From the NCBI GenBank assembly GCA_000507305.1, contig DF239530.1:62001-126000 (forward strand): a DNA stretch of 64,000 nucleotides, in the 5' to 3' direction. The notes beneath the pieces were generated by a model. That model had not been told where the DNA came from, did no database searches, and worked only from the letters and a program-made list of their open reading frames with translations. Positions 1 to 9,789 of the stretch are shown here, piece after piece (within the stretch, counting starts at the first letter, position 1; every line of letters begins with the position of its first letter). A program made the position numbers and the translations under genes. Source of the DNA: Breviolum minutum Mf 1.05b.01 (taxonomy: Eukaryota; Sar; Dinophyceae; Suessiales; Symbiodiniaceae).

Positions 1-430
1 TGGGAGTTGAGCACCAACCAGTAGTCTTTTACTTGTTTGTTTCTTTTTTGTTTTTTGGATTCATCGAGTTTTTTGGAAATGCGAGTATGAAGAAATCAGA
101 TTTGATGACGATTGAATATGAATGTGTTTTGAATGATGCGTGATTAGATGTGGTGATTTTTGATGATTACAGTTATCATCATCATGATTATGTTGTTGTT
201 ATGTATTGTTATCCCTGTCGGTCTAAGGCCATTTATTTTATAGTCCCGAGTTCGAGCCTATTTTTTGGCACTTTTGCGGTGTCCCAGGGCATCCCAAAAA
301 AAATATTATTTGTTATTTGTTATTAGTGTTTGGTGTGCTTAGCCGCCCAGCAGCATTCACCGCCAGGATTAACACAATTTAATAAGGGAGCCATTATGAA
401 TTTCACTTGCCACTGTTACTGGGCGGGGGA
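1..430. other. Non-coding flank
   Basis: I see no convincing exon and no palindromic element here. The stretch is T-rich with short ATG/GATG-like runs that lead into the trinucleotide tract that follows. Confidence 0.5.
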
Positions 431-440
431 ACGTCTGAAA

Positions 441-512
441 TGATGTTGTTGTTGTTGTTGTTGATGATGATGATGATGATGCTGGTGATGATGGTGGTGG
501 CGATGATAATGA
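441..512. repeat. GTT/GAT trinucleotide tract
   Basis: Runs of GTT then GAT with TGG/TGC variants. The His/Gln-rich reading frame on the minus strand is a by-product of the repeat and not a gene. Confidence 0.85.
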
Positions 513-692
513 GACTGCAAAAGGACTATCTCAGAGATTGGCACTTTTTTAGGGAAGCAACATAGCCAGTGGCGCAATTTTAGGGTCCAACCTGTGTCTA
601 ATTGCACCTGAAAATGAGTGGCACCCGTGAACTTTGGGATGCGAACCCCGTCGGAGGCGTGAAGTAAAGGTTAGACCCCAAAAGACTAGTCC

Positions 693-829
693 GTACTTGG
701 ATGTCCTAGGAAGGTAGTAAAAGGTTAGTAACTGGGTTGCAACCCGGATATACCCCATTTGTAAGTAGGTGAAATAACCCATTGATCCTAACCATTGATC
801 CTAACTTCCTGGGACATCGAGTCAGTAGG
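693..829. repeat. PAL-5 palindromic element
   Basis: The left end TACTTGGATGTCCTAGGAAG is mirrored by ACTTCCTGGGACATC at the right. The core carries AACCCATTGATCCTAACC, shared with the copies at 5.7, 8.7, 51.8 and 63.2 kb. The right end is slightly degenerate (GAGTCAGTAG). Confidence 0.8.
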
Positions 830-950
830 CTTCCAGTCACACCTTGGGTTTGGAGGTATTATGACTGGACCCCAAAAACATACCAAATAAACCAAGCAAC
901 CAAGGACCAAGCCTGAGGAGGTATGACTAGCTACTGGAAGACGTTTGGGA
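822..950. repeat. PAL-7 palindromic element, degenerate
   Basis: It begins AGTAGGCTTCCAGTCAC directly after the PAL-5 copy and contains GGAGGTAT, ACCCCAAAAACATACC and GAGGAGGTATGACTAG, all typical of PAL-7. The two elements share the TAG at their junction. Confidence 0.65.
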
Positions 951-1097
951 ATATTTCGAACTGTTCATATTGGAAATCCCTGGAATCCATAGGCCAATGG
1001 GGTGTTGAGATTCCATGTTAGGTGTGTAGTAGATTTTGGAGCCTCAACAGTGTAATGTCAATGTAATGTCACCTGTTTATAATCCAACTGTCCCCAG

Positions 1098-1190
1098 TAC
1101 CCATAGAATCCGTCTATGGTATATTTACCTACATTTGCCATAAAAAATCAACCATTCATGTAGCTAAATATACCCATCGTCCCATGGATC
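1098..1190. repeat. PAL-3 palindromic element
   Basis: CCCATAGAATCC...GGTATATTTACCTACATTT on the left pairs with GTAGCTAAATATACC...CCATGGATCC on the right, around the typical CCATAAAAAATCAACC loop. Confidence 0.8.
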
Positions 1191-1199
1191 CTGAAAGGG

Positions 1200-1880
1200 C
1201 TATGAAGTCGGACGTGTCATTCGACATTTGTTTTGGGAAACGCCAGGAGATTTGGGAAGAGTTAAGGAAGTGCCCTGGCGAGATGGGACCGATTTTTGAA
1301 CTTGCGGAAAAAAGAGCTCACATGTTTTGGTGTTTTTGTTTTTTCCCAAACTAAGTCTGGCGGGAATTCGAACAAAAAAAAGGCAACGCCTATATGATGG
1401 TGGTTTGATAAACTGTGTTGTGTTTTCTACAGTTGAATTTTGGTGAATGGCTTGGTGTACAAGTCTCCCTTTTTTTTCGTCAAATTTTAACACGGCTCTT
1501 TGGTTGGAATGTGAACCCGTGAATCGTCGATATATCATGATATATCATTTGCTGTTGAAAAAGAGGGCGGCATTTCCTGAAATCAGCCCTGTAAGTGGAG
1601 TTCTATATAGTAATGGGTCCCGTAATCCGAATTGTTGTAATTGGATTTCTTCCTGGTTATGCCCAACTACAACTGGGGTGATTGTGATTTGTAGGGTTTA
1701 CGGGGTTGCATCTGGTTTGCAACTAGTCGAGGCCCCCTACCATACAGGTTACCTTCGATCAAATTTAAAAACTGAGTCCAACGAGAAAAGTCAGGTTGAA
1801 AGGTAAGCTTGATCAGCAACCCAAGCAACGTCATCATCGGTGGGATTGTATGTTTTCCAGAAAAGTACATATATAAGTTA
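1200..1880. other. No supported gene
   Basis: Open frames occur on both strands, but none combines a plausible protein with splice-like ends. No palindromic element is recognisable. Confidence 0.4.
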
Positions 1881-1885
1881 AGTAA

Positions 1886-1988
1886 CCGGGTGGTCGTTTA
1901 AAATATTTCTTATTTTCATCCCTACTTGGGGAAATGATTCAATTTGACGAGCATATTTTTCTACATGGGTTGGTTCAACCACCAACTA
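1886..1988. repeat. PAL-1 palindromic element
   Basis: GGGTGGTCGTTTAAAATATTT on the left, the core TTTTCATCCCTACTTGGGG, TTTGACGAGCATATTTTT, and GGTTCAACCACCAACTAG on the right. It belongs to the GACGAGCAT subfamily. Confidence 0.85.
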
Positions 1989-2129
1989 GTACAATATGCT
2001 TAGGCAAACATACCTGTTTAATAGTAATGGGCAAAAAACTACTGCTTGGTCCTTCAGGACCTCTGTGGCAAGTGGAAATTTGCAAATGAAATGTGACCCT
2101 GGTGGTTTCCCCACAAAGGTTGGCCAGGA

Positions 2130-2133
<4 letters not shown>

Positions 2134-2182
<49 letters not shown>

Positions 2183-2327
2183 AGGATGAGGATGAGGATG
2201 AGGATGAGGATGAGGATGACGATGACGATGACGATGATGATGATGATGATGATGATGGTGATGATGATGNTGATGATGATTATGATGATTATGATGATGA
2301 TTATGATGATTATTGACGAAGATGACC

Positions 2328-2390
<63 letters not shown>

Positions 2391-2391
2391 A
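2134..2391. repeat. Long (GAT)n/(GAG)n microsatellite
   Basis: About 250 bp of nearly uninterrupted GAT with GAGGAT and GACGAT blocks and an ambiguous base at 2270. The Asp, Met and His homopolymer frames here follow from the repeat and are not taken as genes. Confidence 0.95.
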
Positions 2392-2787
2392 AGAACCCCG
2401 AGACTTGGGGAAATTATTCCCACTCTGCTTCTTTTTCAAGATTGGCCTGGAAAAAAAAGCACCAACTTGCTTAGTTGGAGTGTGTTTTCTCAAGAAAACC
2501 CGCTCCACATTTGGTTAACTTCAAAGCCTTTGCCAAAAAATGCCGTCGGTTGGTTGGACCTTTTCATACCATATTGGACGGGGACATCTTGAGCGTGACA
2601 AGTGACAAAGTAAGTTGCGTGTTTTTTGCGGAACGGACATTGTTTTGTCTCAGAAATGATTGTGAGCCCTTTCCCCGCAAGTGCTAAACTACAAAGCTTG
2701 ATATGGTGATTGATATGGTGTATGTAAGATGGTCCCAAAAAAAAAAGAGTGCTCCCCCCAATAAAACCGTTTCTCCCACCTAACTAT

Positions 2788-2936
2788 TGTTGGAGGATCA
2801 TCCCAGTTAGTAAGTAGTTGGCAACTATGGTGATCGTAAGTCCCCTAAGGATCGGGTTGTCCTCTTCCAAATGACCTTTTTATGGCTTATTTCTGGGGAT
2901 GATCCTAACCACGTATCCAAGTCCTGGGATGATCCT
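2788..2936. repeat. PAL-4 palindromic element
   Basis: TTGGAGGATCATCCCAGTTAG at the left is mirrored by AGTCCTGGGATGATCC at the right. The core holds GGTGATCGTAAGTCCCCTAAGG, as in the copies at 35.0, 52.9, 58.4, 58.7 and 62.0 kb. Confidence 0.85.
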
Positions 2937-3135
2937 TCCCCCATCTCTCGCTTTGAAGCTCCAATTTCTCTTCCACGGCGCAGATGGCGTGCTTCCAAAC
3001 CGAGGTTTTTTCAAGCCTCCAATGAGAAGTGGCGACCAAAAGTGAAATTCGATTTTCGTGAACCCAATCAGTTAGAGGTGGGATTCCCTGCAGTTGGGAT
3101 AGGGAGGTTGTGAGGTATTCAACTACTAAACTGAG

Positions 3136-3252
3136 ACGTCTGGGTGGGCCTGCAAAACCAGCCGCAAGGAACCGTGAAGACTGAGCTGAATGCCCCAGCT
3201 GTCAGCTCTATTAGGTGGTTCAGCACCGGCATGGGTGCCGAAGTCCTGCGGG
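3136..3252 (+). CDS. Probable internal exon, unknown protein
   Basis: A possible acceptor (AACTGAG) precedes an open frame that reads VWVGLQNQPQGTVKTELNAP and continues to FSTGMGAEVLR before GG|GTTGAA. Codons often end in G or C, as in the firm exons of this window. I do not recognise the protein. It lies just upstream of the PTCGQFG-type exon and could belong to the same gene, although the phases do not join cleanly with the ends I chose. Confidence 0.4.
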
Positions 3253-3317
3253 GTTGAAGTCTTGCCTTATTATAAAAGGTGAGGTTGGAGACTCCCTTGA
3301 ACCAAGCTTTCCTACAG

Positions 3318-3440
3318 AAAAGTCCTTGGATATCTCGATGTTGCTCGGCCACTTGTAGTGGTTATGGGCCCAACTTGTGGTCAATTTGGCCCCTTCGGTA
3401 GATGGAATTTGCATCAGTTGTGCAATCTGGAGAAGTTCCA
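3318..3440 (+). CDS. Exon with PTCGQFGPFG motif, dinoflagellate retroelement-like family
   Basis: After a CTACAG acceptor the frame reads KVLGYLDVARPLVVVMGPTC and then GQFGPFGRWNLHQLCNLEKF. From memory, dinoflagellate genomes hold many proteins with hydrophobic strand, PxCxPFG and a downstream N...W, in a layout reminiscent of motif IV (PC) of cytosine-C5 methyltransferases. They often sit in polyprotein-like or retroelement-like genes. Only one segment is visible; the expected next block (an EQP-type motif) is not found downstream. It may therefore be one exon of a longer gene or a decayed fragment. Confidence 0.5.
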
Positions 3441-3689
3441 GAAGTGGTTAAGAATGGAAGGACCATGTACACGTTCGAAGCCATTGAAAGTGGCCATGTG
3501 AAAGAAAAGGATGAAAAGATGGTGTTTTCAACAGAGGAGTGACTAATCTGACCTCAGAGGAGCACTTTGAGCAGTTCTCAATGTGCTGCAGCAGTTTGAT
3601 TGAAGCAAGTTTGGGGCCTCCAGCCCCAAACAAAGTGGAGGATTGCAACAGACACAACTGGCTTTGATCATTCACTGATGGAGTGGAGA

Positions 3690-3788
3690 TACTGTTGATG
3701 GAGGAAATCCTGCACCATCTGGGATGTACTGTAAAAAATGGAATAAACTACTTATAGACTGGTGCAAGGATTTCTTCCACCAACAGTA
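3690..3788. repeat. PAL-9 palindromic element
   Basis: ACTGTTGATGGAGGAAATCC at the left is mirrored by GGATTTCTTCCACCAACAGT at the right. Read as an intron it would run GTTGATGG...CCAACAG. Relatives lie at 18.45 and 27.62 kb. Confidence 0.85.
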
Positions 3789-3989
3789 TCTATACCAATT
3801 TATGGGTCCTAAAGTACTCATGCTTACGATTGTTTTTATTGGAAGCGGTTGAGGTTGAAGAGTTGAACGCAGACATTTTTGAATACCCTAAAGCGAAAAA
3901 AACACTTTGCAGATGAAGATTCAGTTCAGCAAGTGTGCATTTTGGGGAAGTTTGGATTTTTGAATTTTGCGAGCTGCTTGTTTCACGGA

Positions 3990-4330
3990 ATTTCTTCCCT
4001 GAAGACCAACAGACATGTCCTTTTTAAAAGGGTCCCTTTTCAGGGGACACGTTAATTTTCGGGGGAGTACTTACAGAATGTGGACAGGTCCTGATGATCA
4101 TTTGACAGGTGCTGATCATGAACTTGAGGATACTTTCTTTTCAGGTAAAGCCAGGGTTGATCTGGGCTTGTTGCACTATATTTCTGGTAAAATTATAGCG
4201 ACCTTACACCACCTCACCCCAACGGTAGCTAAGGAAGGGAAATCCCATTATTTCAGGAAATCTGGGTTGGTGAAATATTATAATTTGGCCAGGGATTTGG
4301 ACATGTTGTGGAGGTTTCTTTGAAGTTTTT
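3990..4330 (+). other. Open frame with weak exon character
   Basis: A plus frame contains WTGPDDHLTGADHELEDTFF followed by CAG|GTAAAGCC. The internal CAG|GTGCTGATC and the GTAAAG donor-like site suggest exon pieces of the gene fragment seen at 3.1-5.2 kb. The support is thin. Confidence 0.25.
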
Positions 4331-4339
4331 CTCGAGCAT

Positions 4340-5100
4340 TTAGAAGATCCACAACCATGCTATATGGTTGGAATAGACTCCCAGTGTGCTCCCAAAGTTT
4401 CAAAGGTGTAAGCCATTTATCAATTGATAGCGACCAAGCTGAAATTGCTAAATGAGACTTCATTTTTGGTAAGGAAATCTACCCCACAAACCACCTTGAT
4501 TTTCGTGCAATGGTACAACGGGCGTGAGGCCTGGTTTTGAGGTACGCCATTCTCAACACACTTTCACGTCAGATGAGCCATCAAAAAAGGGTCCAAACGG
4601 TTGTTGAAGGGTATATGGGGGATGGGAAACAACCCAGTTTTTTGATGGGATTGTAGTAAACCAATCTAAGGATCCCGTCATTAAGCAATCATTATTTCAT
4701 GGAAGGTAAGGGACCCCGTTTTTTTTGCTCAGATGAGTTGCGGATAAATTTAACCTTAAAATTCATCATATCAAAGGAAAGAGGTCACTGTTGAATAAGA
4801 TTCCATTTGGATTCACAAAACCCTCAAATCTACACATATCATCACATATCTTCGGATGGCTCCCTTCAAAAAACATTCTGCTTGGGAAATCAGAATCTTA
4901 TTCAAACACATGTGCACAGAATTGTGTATATCAATACAAGATAGGCCTCTACCAGTTGTAAATGGGGTCAAGTAACTCCAATTATAGTGGGTTACAAGTT
5001 ACAACCTACAGCTTGACCCCCCATGTAAGCCCCATGTATTTTCGGCCATTCATAGGGGCAGGCCCTACGGCCCTTCACTCCATTTGGGACCCCCGGGTTT
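4340..5100. other. No supported gene or element
   Basis: Only short frames on both strands; no palindromic element is recognised in this stretch. Confidence 0.4.
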
Positions 5101-5106
5101 CGGCAG

Positions 5107-5212
5107 GTTCAACTGAGCCAAGAGGCCCTGTTGTTGCGAGAACAGGAAGAACAACGGCGCCTGCCCAGAGGTGAAGGCGGAAGCGAAGCGGATGGGCGAT
5201 TTGTCACTTTAG
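5107..5212 (+). CDS. Internal exon, Glu/Gln/Arg-rich helix
   Basis: Between a TTCGGCAG acceptor and a TTTAG|GTGTGT donor the frame reads VQLSQEALLLREQEEQRRLP and then RGEGGSEADGRFVTL. The first half looks like a charged amphipathic helix or coiled coil. Codon choice is coding-like. It is about 35 codons long with phase 1 at its end. The neighbouring exons were not found with certainty, and no family is recognised. Confidence 0.5.
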
Positions 5213-5315
5213 GTGTGTATTTGATAAGGAAAACCCTAAGATTCTACCAAGGATCATTCCATTATATGTAGGGTTTGTACTCCCAAAAATGAACAGTGTA
5301 TCTCTAGGATTCTCT

Positions 5316-5414
5316 AGGTGGTGGCAACTCAAATATTTTTTATGTTCATCCTGGGGAAATGATCCAATTTGACGAGCATATTTTTCAGATGGGTTGGTTC
5401 AAGCACCACCTAGT
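5316..5414. repeat. PAL-1 palindromic element
   Basis: CTAGGTGGTGGCAACTCAAA at the left and GGTTCAAGCACCACCTAG at the right enclose AATGATCCAATTTGACGAGC. It can be read as AG|GTGGTGG...CACCTAG|. Confidence 0.85.
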
Positions 5415-5679
5415 AAGGTTCTACCAAGGGTCATTCCCTTATGCTCCAATCCCTTTTGCAAGTGGTTTCGGAGTTGGTTTTGGGTTCCTAAACACCTTCT
5501 TACAGGGTATTTAAAGCACTAGGGATTGAAATTATCCATTTCAGGTTTTTTTTGGGATGAACCAAAGCTTCACATGGGAAATGTTTGGGTGGGCCCCGAA
5601 AAAACAAACTGGACCTATGTGCAGCTGAGATTTTGGTTTCGGATCAAACTTGATACAACTGTAAATTTGAAGGATTTCC

Positions 5680-5858
5680 CCTTGGATGTCCCAGGAAGTT
5701 AGGGTCAACGGTTAGGATCAGTGGGTGAAAGAACCTCAATATATACATCTACATATACGTATATATATTTATATATTATACATATCCCATTTTTAAGTAG
5801 GTGAAATAACCCATTAATCCTAACCATTGATCCTAAACTCCTGGGACATCCTAGTAGT
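5680..5858. repeat. PAL-5 palindromic element with AT insertion
   Basis: CTTGGATGTCCCAGGAAGTTAG at the left and CTCCTGGGACATCC at the right. The middle is expanded by about 50 bp of ATATATA sequence compared with the 120 bp copy at 8.7 kb. Confidence 0.8.
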
Positions 5859-6129
5859 GGTGTCATATAAAAGCCCCTGTCTACTGTAACCATTGGATGA
5901 GCCAATCAAAAGATGGTCCTGAAATGGGACAATAATGCAGCAGTGGGCGTACCTGTTTATGTTATTTTTTGAAATTTTGGAAACCAGTGCAGTTTGCCAA
6001 TATATCCTTTTTTGGATAGTTGAATTATGATATTCCACATTCTTTTGTGATGTTTGACGGGGACATCTACCAAACCCTGAAAAGGTTTAAGCAATTTTTG
6101 GAAATCTCGAACAAAACACAACTTACAAT

Positions 6130-6352
6130 ATGGATTTGCCAACCTTCATGTCGAGACCTTCTTTTTGGCCGGGGGCTGGATCTAAAAAGACCTTCTGCCA
6201 GCTCTGTCTATAGCGCCCCAGGTTCAAAGAAACGACCATCCATGACATCGGCCAATGGTCGTGGAGGAAACCGAGGGTTCCAGCAATTCAATAGGCCATC
6301 TCAATGGAGGAAGTTCCAATGTCTTCACTGCCATCTCACGGAAAATTACTGG
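6130..6352 (+). CDS. Possible exons with two C-x2-C knuckles
   Basis: One plus frame from an ATG at 6130 reads FMSRPSFWPGAGSKKTFCQL and CL before a stop at about 6211. A second plus frame, 6290-6352, reads RPSQWRKFQCLHCHLTENYW and stops exactly where a PAL-1 left end (GTGGTGGCAACTC) begins. Both carry CxxC pairs, so a split zinc-binding segment is possible. An intron of about 80 bp between them would be needed. No family is recognised. Confidence 0.3.
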
Positions 6353-6400
6353 GTGGTGGCAACTCAAAGAGTTTTTATGTTCACTCCGATTTTTTCATTT
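6350..6400. repeat. PAL-1 left-end fragment
   Basis: GGGTGGTGGCAACTCAAAGA followed by TTTTTATGTTCACTCC matches the first half of PAL-1. The right inverted repeat is absent. Confidence 0.6.
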
Positions 6401-6982
6401 TGAATAGGAAACCGGACTGTCCAAACCATGTATCAGTGGGAACAGCATCATTTTTTGGGGGGGCGGATAGGATAGCCAGTTTCTATGCGAAATGGTCGCA
6501 GAGGACGTAACCTAGCAGTTCTTGTTCGCACCGATGGGGTCTAAGGTGTACCCATTCTCCTACAATCATCGTTCAGTGGATAACTACTCTATCTTAATGG
6601 TAACTCATCTTGTATGAATCCATTCTCCATTGAACCTTGTGATTATGGAAGATATTGCGAGCGGAAACCTTTGGGGAATCATAGAACCGCATGAGAAAGA
6701 TGCTTGGGAACCCTTTCTTCTTGAACACCCCCCTTGAGAATTCCATAATATATTCCCCAAACATTCAAAATCCTGGAAATACCTGGTGAGTAGGTGTTCG
6801 AAGACCTTAAAAGCCTTCTCAGGAGACGTTTAGAGGTTCAAACCCCTACTCAACAGGAATTTGAATGTCGAGGGATTATGAGCTGGGAATTTCAATTTGA
6901 TGCTCGAACAAGTTGTATAATTTTTCTATATTTTTCTCAAAACCCTCCAGGCAACATGTTTTTTTTTGTAGTGTAATAAACC

Positions 6983-7070
6983 CTAGGCTTCCAAACACCT
7001 TGTGAGAAAAAAAATGGACACCAGAAACATACCTAAAACACCTTCTCAGGAGGTATTTGGAAGACTAGGG
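6983..7070. repeat. PAL-7 palindromic element
   Basis: CTAGGCTTCCAAACACCTTG at the left is mirrored by AGGTATTTGGAAGACTAGGG at the right. As an intron it would run AG|GCTTCC...GACTAG|, a GC-AG form. Confidence 0.9.
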
Positions 7071-7229
7071 CAAGTTTTGCAGGATGAATAGATAGTACGA
7101 GCATATTGTGTTGTGGCATATTTAGATAACCCAAAAGAATTATCTTTCATACAAGGTTTTCTGGTGAGACTTGAATTTCAAGAACCAACTCCTTCATCCC
7201 AACATCCAGATCATGAGAGTTTCTACCAG

Positions 7230-7359
7230 TACAAGAAGGGGCCCCCTAACTACGATAAGTGGAATTATCTCAATTATACCCATTTACAACCATGGGACCA
7301 ATAGGGTTTGCTGGGGTTATAACTACCTTATAACTGGCCGGGGGGCCCCTTCTTGTAGT
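7230..7359. repeat. PAL-2 palindromic element
   Basis: The inverted ends TACAAGAAGGGGCCCC and GGGGCCCCTTCTTGTA match perfectly. The core has TTATAACT blocks typical of PAL-2. Confidence 0.9.
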
Positions 7360-7714
7360 GCTGGTCCTGTTGATGGTTCTGAATATAAAACCACGCGAAC
7401 TCGAGTGATGTCAACAAAACGCGGGAAATTACAGGGGAACAACTGACGAACGAACGGTGATCAAAGGGCCCCTGGTTTTGGTTGTTTTTTTTTGAGGATG
7501 AACATTCCTACTACCAGCTAGCTATATTAATAATAACGCCAAAGATTTTCATCAACCATCCAGGATTCAATGGAATGTCAAAAGGGTTTTTTGAAGGTTG
7601 CTAGCTTTTGCCAACTTGAAACCACACTTTTTGAAGGCAACATTCCTATTGGAATCCCCATGTGGGACCCCAAGAAATTCCATCGGATGAGAATCGCATT
7701 GAAGTAAGCAGCAA

Positions 7715-7832
7715 AAAGGGGCCCTACTATTTATAAGTGGAGTGACATAGGGCCACTATAAATGGCCTTGTAAATGGTTAAGTGGGATTATAACCTCCTA
7801 TAAGTGGAGTTATGTCCCCACTTATAATCAGC
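7715..7832. repeat. PAL-2-like element, degenerate
   Basis: AGGGGCCCTACTATTTATAA, GGCCTTGTAAATGGTTAAGT and CCTATAAGTGGAGTTAT are PAL-2 core blocks, but the outer inverted repeat is poor. Confidence 0.6.
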
Positions 7833-8054
7833 TAATGCTTAATTGTTGGTTTGGGTCCCGGTGGTTTGGATTCCTGGGATCCCATCATGAAAGGGATTGT
7901 TACTTATAGGTACCCTTAGAATCCCAAACAACCGTTAGAATCCCAAACCACCGGGCCCCCAAACCAACAATTAACCATTAGCTGATTTCAGCAGTGACCA
8001 AACAAAACTGGTTACTTTCCATTATACTGGTTGATCACTAGAGATCCCTTTAGT

Positions 8055-8443
8055 TACTGATCCGTACATATAGTATCCTATAAGGATTTTATAACTGGTT
8101 TTGGGGCCCTACTATCCATAAATGGAGTTAGAACCTCTGTAAATAGCCTTCTAAATGGTTAACTGGGGGTTATAACCTCCTATTGATGGCCTTGTAACGG
8201 TTACCTGGGGTTAAGAACTCCTATAAGTGAGTCATAACCTCCCATNTTTAGTTACTGATCCGTACATATAGTATCCTATAAGGATTTTATAACTGGTTTT
8301 GGGGCCCTACTATCCATAAATGGAGTTAGAACCTCTGTAAATAGCCTTCTAAATGGTTAACTGGGGGTTATAACCTCCTATTGATGGCCTTGTAAACGGT
8401 TACCTGGGGTTAAGAACCTCCTATAAGTGGAGTCATAACCTCC
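8055..8443. repeat. Near-identical direct duplication of a PAL-2-like segment
   Basis: About 190 bp starting TTTAGTTACTGATCCGTACA is present twice in a row (8055-8245 and about 8247-8443), separated by a single ambiguous base. It contains GGTTTTGGGGCCCTACTATC and TTCTAAATGGTTAACTGGGG. The high identity and the N at the joint could mean a recent tandem duplication or an assembly artefact. Confidence 0.8.
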
Positions 8444-8535
8444 CATGGGAACCCAAAACCTTCATTTTTAGGGGTTATAACCCATATATTGGGGGTTTAA
8501 AACCTTCATTTTTCATGGTTTTGGGGTCCAAGGGT
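8440..8535. repeat. PAL-10 palindromic element
   Basis: CCATGGGAACCCAAAACCTTC, TTATAACCCATATATTGGGG and CCTTCATTTTTCATGG with GGGGTCCAAGGG. The same blocks occur at 44.65 kb (reverse orientation) and 53.95 kb. Confidence 0.8.
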
Positions 8536-8585
8536 CACTTCTAAGTGGTTTTTGGGCCCACGACTTTAGCGAGTAATCCCTTTGC

Positions 8586-8721
8586 CTTGATCCAGGAGCA
8601 AAGAAAAGTCGTACTCCTGAGCCGTCAGTGGCCACCAGGTACCAAAACTCCTCGGTGTTGTCCAGGAAAATGGTTGAATTTGTGAAGAAAGGTGAGCAGT
8701 CATCTAGATCAAAACCAGTTG
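8586..8721 (-). CDS. Probable internal exon ending at a PAL-5 element
   Basis: On the minus strand the PAL-5 copy ends CATCCAAGTAG, and the next base opens a frame reading ATGFDLDDCSPFF, then STIFLDNTEEFWYLVATDGS and GVRLFFAPGS. It ends at ATCAAG|GCAAAG, a GC-type donor. The protein has a folded-domain composition but I do not recognise it. The PAL-5 copy at 8722-8840 could be the whole upstream intron. This exon may belong to the minus-strand gene that starts at 9775. Confidence 0.45.
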
Positions 8722-8840
8722 CTACTTGGATGTCCCAGGAAGTTAGGATCAATGGCTAGTAAATGGGTTATAACCACCATATGTCCCATTTATAAGTAGG
8801 TTATATCCCATTTACTAACTTCCTGGGACATCCAAGTAGT
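8722..8840. repeat. PAL-5 palindromic element
   Basis: CTACTTGGATGTCCCAGGAA and TTCCTGGGACATCCAAGTAG are perfect inverted ends about 119 bp apart. This is the most compact copy, and the minus-strand exon abuts it. Confidence 0.92.
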
Positions 8841-8925
8841 GGTGTTTTTTTTAAGATTCTATATTTTCACCCCTACCTGGGGGAGATGATCCAATTTGAC
8901 TCATATTGTTGTTGAAAACAACATA
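8840..8925. repeat. PAL-1 fragment
   Basis: ATTTTCACCCCTACCTGGGG, GATGATCCAATTTGACTCAT and a weak GTTGAAAAC end. It lies directly against the PAL-5 copy. Confidence 0.6.
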
Positions 8926-9137
8926 ATTGGGGTATTGCAGCTTGAGATATCTTACATCACGGCGATGGAAACTGGGAAGTTCCATCAAACACACTGCGGG
9001 TATATCCAGCTTGCGTTTCCTAGGCTGGCAAATTTGGGGGAGGGAGGGAGCTAAGGGTGATCTATTTCCCTACCTGAATAGGGAGCTAAAGAGCCCAAGA
9101 ATCTTCCAAATCACAGGGGTAATTCCAAGTTCTGTTT

Positions 9138-9226
9138 CTAGGTGGTGGTTTCATATATTTTTTATTTTCACCCCTACTTGGGGAGATGATCCAATTTGAC
9201 TATTATTTGTTGAAACCACCAACCAG
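9138..9226. repeat. PAL-1 palindromic element
   Basis: CTAGGTGGTGGTTTCATATA at the left and GTTGAAACCACCAACCAG at the right, about 89 bp. It sits between two stretches with coding-like minus-strand frames (9227-9360 and 9075-9137). Confidence 0.9.
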
Positions 9227-9536
9227 AGTTCTGCTTTCTTTGGAATTTTGGATTCGATGAAATTGAATAACAAACACCAAGTTTTTATAGTGAGACTCTC
9301 TGTAAAGCTATCAGGTGATTCAAACACTTCAGAACTGTCCCATGACACCAAGGGAGCCAGCATTTGAAGTGCTTAAATGTAATGGTTGTGTTTTACCTGG
9401 TGGATTCTGAAATCATTTTTCCCCATACATTACCCCCCTGTGCTCTCAAGCATCTTGCCATTCTTGCATTGCATGGTTGACCACAGGCTTTGCCTGCATG
9501 GCCCCTGATTTTTATGTTATGCTTTGAGTTCTCCTA

Positions 9537-9775
9537 AAAATCTTCTCTGATCTGGCACCATTTTGGATCATAACTCTTTGGACTGAAGCGGCGAATTGAG
9601 AGTCGCTGTCCGGGAGAAAAAAATGACCATTTTTCACACAAATGGGTTCAACCACCAAGTAGAAAACCTTGCATGGGTACTCGTTGTCTTCAGGGGTTGG
9701 CGTCTTCCTCAACCTGTTCCGTTCCATGTTTTTCATAGCCGAGGTCACGTTAGAGACTCTTTCTGCATCAGCCAC
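9537..9775 (-). CDS. 5' end of a probable minus-strand gene, two exons
   Basis: Exon 1 (9668-9775) begins with ATG and reads MADAERVSNVTSAMKNMERN then RLRKTPTPEDNEYPCK. It is followed by GTTTTC...CGGACAG, a 62 bp candidate intron (9606-9667) that contains a PAL-1 end (TTGGTGGTTGAACCCATTTG on the minus strand). Exon 2 (9605 down to about 9537) would continue RLSIRRFSPKSYDPKWCQIR. Reading straight through without splicing is also open, so the intron is an inference. Further minus-strand exons may follow at 9227-9360 and 8586-8721. No family is recognised. Confidence 0.4.
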
Positions 9776-9789
9776 GTAACCTAATTGCC

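Noticed and set aside
2054-2392. Long Asp, His or Met homopolymer reading frames
   Set aside because: They are translations of a (GAT)n microsatellite in several frames, with an ambiguous base. There is no support for a protein.
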